The position numbers were made by a program, and so were the translations under genes. From JAIBJN01 sp963842305 (GTDB taxonomy: Bacteria; Actinomycetota; Thermoleophilia; Gaiellales; Gaiellaceae), in NCBI GenBank assembly GCA_963842305.1, contig CAWJFW010000002.1, positions 434,001-498,000 of the forward strand: a stretch of DNA of 64,000 bases. The letters run 5' to 3'. Below the pieces are notes generated by a model. The model was not told the DNA's origin. It saw nothing but the letters and a program-made list of their open reading frames with translations, and did no database searches. Shown piece after piece: positions 34,212 to 42,732 of this stretch (positions are counted from its first letter, which is position 1; each line of letters opens with the position of its first letter).

Positions 34212-35952
34212 CCGGATCGGGTCGACGGACGAGCTCTCCGTCGAGGGGCGCGACGGAAACGGAAACGCGGGACCGCCGCTCGAACGACCGCCGGACGAAG
34301 GCGGCCGCCCGGCTCCGGGCGACCGGTTCGACGGCGCGGCGATCATGGTCGCCGTCTTCGTCTCCGGCGCCGTCCTCCTCGGCGTCGAGATCGCGGCGAG
34401 CCGGGTGCTTGCGCCCTTCTTCGGAAACTCGCTCTACGTCTGGGGCTCCCTCATCGGCGTCGTTCTGACCGGACTCGCGCTCGGCTACTGGCTGGGCGGC
34501 ATGCTCGCCGACAGGCTGCCGAGGACCGGCCTGCTTCTCGGGGTGATGGCGCTCGCCGCGCTCTCGGTGCTGGCGATCCCGCTCGTCGACGACGCCGTCC
34601 TCGAGGCCGTCGTCGGCTGGGATGTCGGCCCGCGGCTCGACCCGCTCCTCGCGGCGGTGATCCTCTTCGGCCCGATGAGCGTCCTCATGGCCTGCGTGAC
34701 GCCTATCGCGGTGCGCCTGCGAGCCCGCTCGCTGGCGCGGGTCGGGCGCACGGCCGGCCGGCTGTTCTCGGTGTCGACGGCCGGAAGCATCGCGGGGACG
34801 CTCGTGACGGCGTTCTTCCTCATCCCCGAGCTCGGCGTCGACCAGCTGCTCGGCTTCGCCGCGGCCTCGCTCTTTGTCGCGGTGCTCGTCGTCGCGCTGG
34901 CGGAGCGGATGGCCGTTGCCGCGGTGGTCGCCGCGCTCGCCGTCGCGGGCGCGGGAGCGGCCGCGGTCGCCCTCGCCCCGGAGGCTGGGGGAACGCTCTC
35001 CGGCGCCGCGGCGCAGAACTGGTCTCCGCTCTATCGCATGCGCGGCTCGGAGACCGTGCTGGACGCGCGCGACCCGCGCGCGGCCATCGCCCAGCCCGAG
35101 CTTCGGGTCGTCTTCTCAAAGGACACGCAGTACCACCGGCTGTCCGTCGTGGAGGATGCGGACACCCGCTACCTGCGGTTCGACAACTCGCTCCAGAGTG
35201 CGATGTACATCGACGAGCCGCTCCGGACCCGGTTTGCCTACACCGACCTCTTCCACCTTGCGAAGGCGTACAACCCGGAGGCGCGTGACATCCTCTTCGT
35301 CGGGCTCGGCGCCGGCTCGTCCGAGAAGCGGATGCTGCAGGACTTCCCCGACGTGCAGCTGCACGCGGTCGAGATCGACCCGGTCGTGGCCGAGGTGGCG
35401 CACGACTACTTCGAGGTGCCCAGGAACGAACCGCGGCTCGAGATCGACGTCGGCGACGGCCGGCGCTTCCTCGCCGATCACGACGAGCGTTGGGACGCGA
35501 TCGTGATCGATGCGTTCTTCGCCGACGCGATCCCGTTCCACCTCGTGACGCGTGAGTTCCTCCAACTCGCCCAGACGAGGCTGAATCCAGGCGGTGTGAT
35601 CGTGACGAATGCGATCGGTGCGATCGCGGGGCCGGGCTCACGCCTCTTTCGGTCCATCTACCGGACCTACCGCACGGTCTTCCCGACCGTGCTCGTCCAC
35701 CCGGCGATCCTCGCCGGAGACACGGGTGACGAGACGTTCAGGAACCTCATCCTCGTCGCAACCGAGCAGGCAGCGCCTCAGCGCGTCTTTCTCGCCGAGC
35801 GCTGGGACGATCTGCGGGCGGCCAACCCGACCGCGCCGGATCTCCGGCAGGCGATCCTCGATCGCCATGACGAGCTGATCCCGACCGACGACGTGCCCGT
35901 GCTCACGGACGACTATGCGCCGACGGACGCGCTGCTCCTGCTCTTCCAGTAG
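34189..35952 (+). CDS. Membrane-anchored spermidine synthase-like protein
   Basis: A 587-residue protein. Residues ~50-270 hold seven or eight membrane segments; residues ~295-580 form a SAM-type methyltransferase fold of the spermidine synthase family with FVGLGAGSSEKRML, the acidic HAVEIDPVVAEVA and DAIVIDAFFADAIPF. Such fused proteins are widespread, and it is unclear whether they make polyamines. No speD or other polyamine gene is nearby. The ATG at 34189 sits inside the end of the TrpC-like gene (23-base overlap), so the two are probably co-translated. It converges with the phosphofructokinase gene. Confidence 0.85.
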   Translation: MVQKPGSSRIGSTDELSVEGRDGNGNAGPPLERPPDEGGRPAPGDRFDGAAIMVAVFVSGAVLLGVEIAASRVLAPFFGNSLYVWGSLIGVVLTGLALGYWLGGMLADRLPRTGLLLGVMALAALSVLAIPLVDDAVLEAVVGWDVGPRLDPLLAAVILFGPMSVLMACVTPIAVRLRARSLARVGRTAGRLFSVSTAGSIAGTLVTAFFLIPELGVDQLLGFAAASLFVAVLVVALAERMAVAAVVAALAVAGAGAAAVALAPEAGGTLSGAAAQNWSPLYRMRGSETVLDARDPRAAIAQPELRVVFSKDTQYHRLSVVEDADTRYLRFDNSLQSAMYIDEPLRTRFAYTDLFHLAKAYNPEARDILFVGLGAGSSEKRMLQDFPDVQLHAVEIDPVVAEVAHDYFEVPRNEPRLEIDVGDGRRFLADHDERWDAIVIDAFFADAIPFHLVTREFLQLAQTRLNPGGVIVTNAIGAIAGPGSRLFRSIYRTYRTVFPTVLVHPAILAGDTGDETFRNLILVATEQAAPQRVFLAERWDDLRAANPTAPDLRQAILDRHDELIPTDDVPVLTDDYAPTDALLLLFQ

Positions 35953-35958
35953 GCGCGG

Positions 35959-37008
35959 CTAGCCGAAGAAGGTCTTCGCCGCCTCGTAGAACTCCGCAGG
36001 AACCCGCTTCAGCTCGGCGACGGCGTCGCGGAGCGGGACTTCGACGATGTCGTCGCCTCTGAGGGCGGCCATCGTGCCCCACCGCCCGCCGTCGACGAGA
36101 TCGGCCGCCTTGAGGCCGTAGCGTGTCGCGAGGATCCGGTCGCGCGGCGTCGGCGATCCGCCGCGCTGGATGTGGCCGAGGACGGTGACCCGCGTCTCGT
36201 AACCCGTGCGCTCCTCGATCTCGCGGGCGAGCACGTCGCCGATCCCGCCCAGGCGGACGTGCCCGAACTCGTCGGTGGCGGCCTGGGTCTGGACGATCTG
36301 CTGCCTCTCGCCCGAGGCGTAGGTGAGCTCGTACCCCTCGCTCACGACGACGATGGAGAAGTCCTTCCCGCGCTCGTGCCGGCGCTGGATGTCCCGGCAG
36401 GCCTCCTCGACCGTGATCGGCTGCTCCGGGATCAGGATGACGTCGGCGCCGCCGGCGATGCCGCTCATGACCGCGATCCAGCCCGTGTGCCTGCCCATCA
36501 CCTCGACGACCATGACGCGGTTGTGGGACTCCGCGGTCGTGTGCAGCCGGTCGATCGCCTCGGTGGCGACGGTGAGGGCCGTGTCGAAGCCGAACGTGTA
36601 GTCCGTCGCGGAGAGGTCGTTGTCGATCGTCTTCGGCACGCCGACGACCGGGAGCGCGTGCTCCTCGAAGAGGCGCGACGCGACGCCGAGCGTGTCCTCG
36701 CCGCCGATGGCGACGAGGCCGTCGAGACTCTCCGACTCGACGTGCTCGAGGACGCGCTCGACTCCATCCTCCAGCTTGTACGGGTTCGTGCGCGTCGTGC
36801 CGAGAATCGTGCCGCCGCGGGGGAGGATCCCGGAGATCGCGCGGTTGTCGAGCGATTGGAGCTTGCCTTCGACGAGTCCGCGCCAACCCTCACGCACGCC
36901 GACCACGTCGTACCCGCGGTCGAGCGACCTCCGCGTCACCGCGCGGATGACCGCGTTCAGACCCGGGCAATCCCCTCCTCCGGTGAGGAGTGCGACGCGC
37001 TTGCTCAT
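35959..37008 (-). CDS. 6-phosphofructokinase, probably pyrophosphate-dependent
   Basis: A 349-residue phosphofructokinase of the PfkA superfamily. N-terminal LLTGGGDCPGLNAVIR and MGRHTGWIA are family motifs, and TIDND carries the catalytic Asp (129). Residues that decide the phosphoryl donor are D105 in GGEDT and K126 in PKTIDND. These correspond to Gly 104 and Gly 124 of the E. coli ATP enzyme and match the Asp/Lys pair known from PPi-dependent enzymes. I therefore predict PPi as donor and reversible glycolytic/gluconeogenic use; ATP use is not excluded. The start is ATG at 37008. tRNA-Leu lies upstream on the same strand. Confidence 0.9.
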   Translation of the reverse strand: MSKRVALLTGGGDCPGLNAVIRAVTRRSLDRGYDVVGVREGWRGLVEGKLQSLDNRAISGILPRGGTILGTTRTNPYKLEDGVERVLEHVESESLDGLVAIGGEDTLGVASRLFEEHALPVVGVPKTIDNDLSATDYTFGFDTALTVATEAIDRLHTTAESHNRVMVVEVMGRHTGWIAVMSGIAGGADVILIPEQPITVEEACRDIQRRHERGKDFSIVVVSEGYELTYASGERQQIVQTQAATDEFGHVRLGGIGDVLAREIEERTGYETRVTVLGHIQRGGSPTPRDRILATRYGLKAADLVDGGRWGTMAALRGDDIVEVPLRDAVAELKRVPAEFYEAAKTFFG

Positions 37009-37099
37009 TCCTAACTTCGGCTAGGACCAGTCGTCTGTTTGGACGTACCCAGCCTCATCAATGGGCAGACTACGACCGTGGCGAGGAGGTGACGACGGA

Positions 37100-37184
37100 T
37101 GCCGAAGGCGGGGATCGAACCCGCACGGGGCAGAGCCCCACTGGATTTTGAGTCCAGCGCGTCTTCCAGTTCCGCCACTTCGGC
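37100..37184 (-). tRNA. tRNA-Leu (anticodon CAA)
   Basis: An 85-nt tRNA on the minus strand. The acceptor stem GCCGAAG/CTTCGGC is perfect with discriminator A. The anticodon stem CTGGA/TCCAG holds loop CTCAAAA, giving anticodon CAA (codon UUG). A long variable arm and T-loop GGTTCGATCC support Leu identity. CCA is not encoded. It lies ahead of pfkA on the same strand and is divergent from livK. Confidence 0.95.
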
Positions 37185-37318
37185 GCGCTCCATGGCTGAC
37201 TCATCGTAACGGGCAGGGGTTGCAAGGGCGCTGAGCCCGGGTTCATAATCGCGGGCACCTTGGAACGGTGCTCGCCGGGTGCAGCGCCGAATCGGAATCG
37301 GGCGAAAGAGGAGGAGTA

Positions 37319-38710
37319 GTGAGACGAAGGACCATTTTGGCGTTACTGGTGCTGCTGGTCGGCGCCTTCGCCTTTGCCGCTGCTGGATGTGGCGGCGATG
37401 ACGACGACGGGGGTGCCGGTGACACATCCGCCTCCGGAGACGGTGGGGGTGACTTTGCGCCGGTGACAGCGCTTCCGTCGTCCTCTTGTAGCGACATCGA
37501 GTACGAGGGCGAGGGTGAGCCCGACGTGCTGATCGCATCCGACCTCCCGCTGCAGGGATCCTCGCGGACCCAGACGCTGCAGATCACCGCGGCAATCCGG
37601 CAGCTGCTGGGCGAGGCAGGCTGGAAGGCGGGAGACGTCAACGTCGGCTACCAGTCGTGCGACGATTCGACGGCCCAGGCCGGCAAGTGGGATCCTGGCA
37701 AGTGCAGCCAGAACGCGAACTCCTACGCCGAGAACCAGAGCATGCTCGCGCTCATCGGCACGTTCAACTCGGGCTGCGCCGCGATCATCATCCCGGTGCT
37801 CAACCAGGCTCCGGGCGGTGGTATGGCGATGCTCTCGCCGGCGAACACCTACGTCTGCCTGACCGAGGGTGGCCCAGGGTGCGCTGACGACGAACCGGAC
37901 AAGTACTACCCGTCCGGAGCGAGGAACTACGCCCGCGTCGTCGCGAACGACGCCTACCAGGGCGCAGCGGTCGCCCAGTTCGCGCAGGACCAGGGGACGA
38001 CGAAGCTGTTCATCCTCAACGACAAGGAGGCGTACGGCCTCGGCGTCGCTACGAACGTGCAGGGCGCGGCCGAGTTCCTCGGCATCGAGGTCGTCGGCTT
38101 CGAGGCGTGGGATCCGAAGGCGTCGAACTACGAGGCCCTCATGAACAAGGTGAAGCAGTCCGGTGCGGACGGCCTCTTCCTTGGCGGCCTCATCGACGAG
38201 AACGGGGCCCAGGTCATCAGGGACAAGGTGAAGGTCCTCGGGCCGAACGACGGTGACGTGAAGCTCTACATGCCTGACGGCTTCACGACGCAGCAGACGA
38301 TCGACGAGTCCGGCGTCGAGAACACGCAGGATGCGTTCTTCTCGATCGCCGGCGTGCCGACGGACGAGTTCGAGTCCGAGGCGGCCCAGTCGTTCATCAC
38401 CACGTTCCAGGAGAGTCTCGGCGGCCAGCCGGTCGATCCGTACGCGATCTACGGCGCGCAGGCGGCCCAGGTCATCCTCGACGCGATCGCCGCGTCGGAC
38501 GGGACCCGGCCGAGCGTCATCGAGCAGATGTACGCCACGGAGTGCACCGGCTGCTTCCTGGGTGACTTCACGTTCAACGAGAACGGCGACCCGACGCTTG
38601 CAAGCGGCGCCGTGGTCGGCTTCACGATCTACCGAGGCCAGGAGGAGCTGGAAACAGAGACGGTGTTCTCGCCGAACGAGGACGCGGTCAACGCTGCGAG
38701 GGGGCTCTAG
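37319..38710 (+). CDS. Branched-chain amino-acid ABC transporter, substrate-binding lipoprotein
   Basis: A ~463-residue type I periplasmic-binding protein of the LivK/ANF receptor family. A signal peptide with lipobox AAG-C (Cys 24) and an Asp/Gly/Ser-rich linker tether it to the outer face of the membrane. The GTG at 37319 is preceded by AGAGGAGGAG (37308-37316), one of the strongest ribosome-binding sites in the window. Several Cys residues could form disulphides. It heads the liv operon, and a strong hairpin separates it from livH, consistent with higher binding-protein expression. Substrates other than Leu/Ile/Val (amides, urea) are possible. Confidence 0.92.
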   Translation: MRRRTILALLVLLVGAFAFAAAGCGGDDDDGGAGDTSASGDGGGDFAPVTALPSSSCSDIEYEGEGEPDVLIASDLPLQGSSRTQTLQITAAIRQLLGEAGWKAGDVNVGYQSCDDSTAQAGKWDPGKCSQNANSYAENQSMLALIGTFNSGCAAIIIPVLNQAPGGGMAMLSPANTYVCLTEGGPGCADDEPDKYYPSGARNYARVVANDAYQGAAVAQFAQDQGTTKLFILNDKEAYGLGVATNVQGAAEFLGIEVVGFEAWDPKASNYEALMNKVKQSGADGLFLGGLIDENGAQVIRDKVKVLGPNDGDVKLYMPDGFTTQQTIDESGVENTQDAFFSIAGVPTDEFESEAAQSFITTFQESLGGQPVDPYAIYGAQAAQVILDAIAASDGTRPSVIEQMYATECTGCFLGDFTFNENGDPTLASGAVVGFTIYRGQEELETETVFSPNEDAVNAARGL

Positions 38711-38729
38711 CACCCAAAGCGGAGACGAT

Positions 38730-38757
38730 CCGGGGGAGGGCTTCGGCCCTCCCCCGG
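38730..38757 (+). terminator. 12-bp GC hairpin with TTCG loop between livK and livH
   Basis: CCGGGGGAGGGC and GCCCTCCCCCGG pair perfectly around TTCG, extendable to 15 bp with one wobble. It lacks a T-run. It is likely an intercistronic attenuator or 3'-end stabilizer that raises the binding-protein to permease ratio. Confidence 0.6.
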
Positions 38758-38779
38758 GTCTACCCGGGGATCGAAACCG

Positions 38780-39850
38780 ATGACGGTCGAGGCCAAACCA
38801 GAGAGCCCGTCCCCGATCGGCGGAGCCCGCAGGGTCAGCCGGCCGAGCGTGCTCTCGATCATCGGTCTCGTCTTCGTCGGCCTCATCGTGCTCGTCCTCC
38901 TGCGGAACTTCATCGCCGATCCGCAGGAGTTCATCAACATCACGCTGATCGGCTTCACGACAGGCTGCGTGTTCGCCATCGTCGCGCTCGGCTACACGCT
39001 GGTCTACGGGATCCTGCAGCTGATCAACTTTGCCCACGGCGACGTGTTCGCGCTCTCGGGGCTGTTCGCGAGCACGGTCATGATCCGCCTCCTCAACCTG
39101 AGCGGCGACGAGGCTGCGTTCGCCGCCATCCTGGGCATCGGCGCGACGCTCCTCATCGTCGGCGTCTTCGCCGCGACCCTGAACGTCTCGATCGAGGCCA
39201 TCGCCTACCGGCGGCTGCGGAACCAGCCGCGGCTGACCATGCTGATCAGCGCAGTGGGCATGTCGTTCATTGTCCAGAACGTCTCCCTCTACTTCTACGG
39301 CGTCGGCTTCTACAGGGCTCCCGACGGCCTGATCCCGACCGGGCCGGCCTTCACGATCGGCGACATCTCGCTGGCCTGGAACAAAGTCGTGATCGTCCTG
39401 ATCACCGTCCCGCTCCTGCTCCTGCTCACCTGGCTCGTCCGCTCGACGAAACAGGGGAAGGGGATGCGGGCGGTGGCCCAGGACCAGGACGCGGCCGCGA
39501 TGATGGGCATCAACGTCAACCGCACGATCTCGTTCACCTTCCTGATCGCCGGGGCGCTGGCCGGAGCGGCGGGCGTGATGTTCCTGATGAACTTCAACAT
39601 GCGCTTCGACACCGGCTTCGAGCTGGGGCTGATCGCCTTCACGGCGGCGGTGCTCGGGGGCATCGGCAACCTCGCAGGCGCGACGCTCGGCGGCATCCTC
39701 ATCGGGTGCATCCAGGCCTGGAACGAGGGACTGTCCCACTGGACGCTCGGGGGTGACTGGACCCGTTCGATGGTGTTCGGAATCCTGATCGCGATCCTCG
39801 TGTTCCGCCCCGAGGGCCTGCTCGGCGAGCGGACGCCGGAGGGCGCCTGA
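38780..39850 (+). CDS. livH: Branched-chain amino-acid ABC transporter permease LivH
   Basis: A 356-residue membrane permease with about nine segments. The LivH signature GYTLVYGILQLINFAHGDVF is present at residues ~75-95, along with AVLGGIGNLAGATLGGI late in the protein. It pairs with LivM to form the transmembrane channel. The C-terminus ends PEGLLGERTPEGA. No clear ribosome-binding site precedes the ATG. Its last base is the first base of the livM ATG (TGATG). Confidence 0.95.
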   Translation: MTVEAKPESPSPIGGARRVSRPSVLSIIGLVFVGLIVLVLLRNFIADPQEFINITLIGFTTGCVFAIVALGYTLVYGILQLINFAHGDVFALSGLFASTVMIRLLNLSGDEAAFAAILGIGATLLIVGVFAATLNVSIEAIAYRRLRNQPRLTMLISAVGMSFIVQNVSLYFYGVGFYRAPDGLIPTGPAFTIGDISLAWNKVVIVLITVPLLLLLTWLVRSTKQGKGMRAVAQDQDAAAMMGINVNRTISFTFLIAGALAGAAGVMFLMNFNMRFDTGFELGLIAFTAAVLGGIGNLAGATLGGILIGCIQAWNEGLSHWTLGGDWTRSMVFGILIAILVFRPEGLLGERTPEGA

Positions 39851-41098
39851 TGGCGACAGAGAGCGCAGCGACGCCGGGCTTCGGCGACCGCCTCCGCGGC
39901 TTCTGGAACGACACGTGGGGAAGGCTGCCCGGACGCGCGCAGAGCCTCATTCCCGCGCTCGCCCTACTCGCGCTCGCCGCCTTGTATCCGACGTACTACG
40001 ACAGCCTGCCGACGGACGTTCCCGTCATCCAGGCGTTTCCGCAGGTCTCGACCGCGGTGATCATGATCGTCTTCATCATGATGGCCGTCGGCCTCAACAT
40101 CGTCGTCGGCTACTGCGGGCTGCTCGACCTCGGCTACGTCGCCTTCTACGCCGTTGGCGCGTATACGGCCGGCTGGCTCGCGTCGGGCCACTTCCAGCAG
40201 GTGAAGGTCCACCTCGGCTCGGCCGGAGTCTCGACCGAGCTCCGCGGCATCCACATCAACATCTGGGTCGTCCTGCTGCTCGCCGGCTGTCTGACCGCGC
40301 TCGCAGGCATCCTGATCGGGCTCCCGACCCTGCGCCTTCGCGGCGACTACCTGGCGATCGTGACGCTCGGGTTCGGAGAGATCATTCCCCAGTTCGTCCG
40401 CAACGCCGACGACCTCGGGGGCTTCAACCTCACGGCGGGCACCTTCGGCATCAACCCGATCGACACGCCGGGCTTCGGAGCGGGGCTGAACGACACGCTC
40501 GGGCTGCCCGTGAGCTTCCAGCAGTCGTTCGACAAGATCAACCTCTTCTACTACAGCGCGCTCGGGCTGCTGCTGATCACGATCTTCTGCTCGATCCGCC
40601 TCCGCGACTCGCGGCTGGGCCGTGCGTGGATCGCCATCCGCGAGGACGAGACTGCGGCGGCCGCGATGGGCGTCCCGCTCATGCGCACGAAGACCTGGTC
40701 GTACGCGATCGGCGCCTTCTTCGGCGGGGTCGCCGGCGCCTTCTACGCGAGCTTCAAGGGCGGGGCGTTCCCGAGCGAGTTCTACTTCAACATCTCGGTC
40801 TTCCTGCTTTGCATGGTCATCCTCGGCGGGATGGGAAGCGTCTGGGGAGTCGTGGTCGCCGGCGCGATCCTCACGTGGCTGAACCAGGAGGGGCTCGCCA
40901 ACATCGGCGGCTGGCTCAACGACGAGACGCCGCTTCAGGTTCGACGTCTCCGAGGTCCAGTTCGGGATCTACGGCGTCATCATCGTGCTGATGATGCTCT
41001 TCCGACCCGTCGGGCTGATTCCGGAGGGCAGACGAAAGCGGGAGCTCGAGGAAGGCGGTCTGCCCACCGACACGCTCTACGGGGAGCGGCACGAGTGA
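39850..41098 (+). pseudogene. livM: Branched-chain amino-acid ABC transporter permease LivM, one-base frameshift
   Basis: Corrected length is 415 residues. The permease has ten or so membrane segments and LivM motifs: NIVVGYCGLLDLGYVAFYAVGA near the N-terminus and TLRLRGDYLAIVTLGFGEI in the middle. A one-base insertion near 40936-40941 breaks the frame just after LNDETPL. The next frame carries FDVSEVQFGIYGVIIVLMML and FRPVGLIP to a TGA at 41096-41098, overlapping the livG ATG. Because the tail is fully conserved, I take this as a sequence error in a working gene. Confidence 0.85.
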
Positions 41099-41887
41099 TG
41101 GCGGACAACCTGCTCGTAGCACAGCAGGTCCGGAAGGAGTTCGGCGGGCTCGTCGCCGTCAACGACGTCGACTTCGTCATCCCCCGCAAAGGGATCGTCG
41201 GCCTGATCGGGCCGAACGGCGCCGGCAAGACGACGTTCTTCAACATGCTGACCGGCGTCTACACGCCGACCGCGGGCCTGATCGAGTTCGACGGCCACGA
41301 CCTCACCGGCAAGCCCCCGCACCAGATCACGAAGCTCGGCGTGGGGCGGACGTTCCAGAACATCCGCCTCTTCGAATACATGACGGCCCTCGAGAACGTC
41401 CAGGTCGGCATGCACCACCGTCTCAAGGGCGGCATCCTCGGCTCGATCTTCGGGCTCCCGCGCGTTCGGCGAGAGGAGCGGGAATCGGTCGAGCAGGGCA
41501 GGGAGCTCCTGGCCTTCTGCGGGCTGAAGGGGCGCGACAACTCGCTCGCGCGGAACCTCCCCTACGGCGACCAGCGCCGCCTCGAGGTGGCGCGGGCGCT
41601 CGCGACGGATCCCCAAGCTCCTCCTGCTGGACGAGCCGACGGCCGGAATGAACCCGCAGGAGACCGCGGCCTTCACGGAGTTCACCTCGAAGCTTCGCGA
41701 CGAGCAGGGGCTGACGGTGCTTCTGATCGAGCACGACATGAAGGTGGTCATGGGCATCTCCGACCGTGTCACCGTGCTCGACTACGGCGAGAAGATCGCC
41801 GAGGGCGCCCCGGCCGACGTGCAGAACGACGAGCGGGTGATCGAGGCGTATCTCGGCAAGGCGGCGACGACAGGAGCGGCGTCGTGA
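41098..41887 (+). pseudogene. livG: Branched-chain amino-acid ABC transporter ATPase LivG, one-base frameshift
   Basis: Corrected length is 262 residues. Walker A (GPNGAGKTT), the LivG-specific GRTFQNIRLF, and the signature region YGDQRRLEVARALATDP are in one frame. An extra C in the CCCC run at 41611-41614 breaks it at the Walker B motif. The next frame resumes with LLLLDEPTAGMNP, the His-loop LIEHDMKVVMG and YLGKAA to the stop. Homopolymer context points to a sequence error. It overlaps livM and livF. Confidence 0.87.
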
Positions 41888-42702
41888 GCGAGTCCCCGCA
41901 CGAGCCTACCCCGCAGCCGCAGCAGGCGCCCGCCCCGACCGCCCCCGAGCCGGCACAGCCGCAGGAGGCTCCCGCAGGTGGGCGCAACGGCGCGATCCTC
42001 GAGGTCGAAGACATCCACACGTACTACGGCGCGATCCACGCGCTGAAGGGGATCACGCTCGAGGTCCGCGAGGGAGAGATCGTGACGCTGATCGGGGCCA
42101 ACGGGGCGGGAAAGTCGACGACGCTTCGCTCGATCAACGGCCTCAACCACCCGCGGATGGGCAGGATCCGCTTCCAAGGGAAGGACATCACGAGCGAGGC
42201 GCCGCACAAGATCGTGGCCATGGGCGTCTCCCAGTCACCCGAGGGGCGGAAGCTCTTCCCGCGCATGAGCGTGCTCGAGAACCTCGAGATGGGCACGTTC
42301 CAGCTCAAGGACCGCTCCACCTTCAAGGACGACCTCGAGCGCGTCTACACGCTGTTCCCGCGGCTCGCCGAGCGCAAGTCGCAGAAGGCCGGGACCCTCT
42401 CGGGAGGCGAGCAGCAGATGGTCGCGATGGGCCGCGCCCTCATGGCGCATCCGAAGCTGCTCATGCTCGACGAGCCCTCCATGGGCCTCGCGCCGATCTT
42501 CGTCGAGCGGATCTTCGAGATCGTCGTCGAGATCAACCAGCAGGGGACGCCGATCCTGCTCGTCGAGCAGAACGCGCTCATGGCCCTCGACGTCGCGAAT
42601 CGAGGCTACGTCATGGAGACAGGCCACATCGCGCTCACGGACGAGGCGAGCGCGCTCGCCAAGAACGAGCGGGTCCAGAAGGCCTACCTGGGCTTGGACT
42701 AG
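41884..42702 (+). CDS. livF: Branched-chain amino-acid ABC transporter ATPase LivF
   Basis: A 272-residue ATPase. Walker A is GANGAGKST, the signature is LSGGEQQM and Walker B is LLMLDEPSMGLAP. The first ~35 residues are an unusual Pro/Ala/Gln-rich extension absent from typical LivF (~235 residues). The GTG start overlaps the livG stop (GTGA). It energizes uptake together with LivG and is the last gene of the liv operon. Confidence 0.95.
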   Translation: MSESPHEPTPQPQQAPAPTAPEPAQPQEAPAGGRNGAILEVEDIHTYYGAIHALKGITLEVREGEIVTLIGANGAGKSTTLRSINGLNHPRMGRIRFQGKDITSEAPHKIVAMGVSQSPEGRKLFPRMSVLENLEMGTFQLKDRSTFKDDLERVYTLFPRLAERKSQKAGTLSGGEQQMVAMGRALMAHPKLLMLDEPSMGLAPIFVERIFEIVVEINQQGTPILLVEQNALMALDVANRGYVMETGHIALTDEASALAKNERVQKAYLGLD

Positions 42703-42719
42703 CGCTCGGCGCCCCCGAA

Positions 42720-42725
42720 TAGACT
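42720..42725 (+). promoter_or_regulatory. -10-like hexamer TAGACT for polA
   Basis: TAGACT ends 7 bases before the polA ATG at 42733, with no Shine-Dalgarno sequence. Confidence 0.45.
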
Positions 42726-42732
42726 CGGGGGC

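Noticed and set aside
37343..39739. A 798-codon minus-strand frame opposite livK and livH
   Set aside because: Shadow of two clear transporter genes.
39850..42702. A single 950-codon frame spanning livM, livG and livF as a fusion
   Set aside because: The middle parts read out of frame. Each protein resumes in another frame with conserved motifs and its own overlapping start, so it is three genes with two one-base errors.
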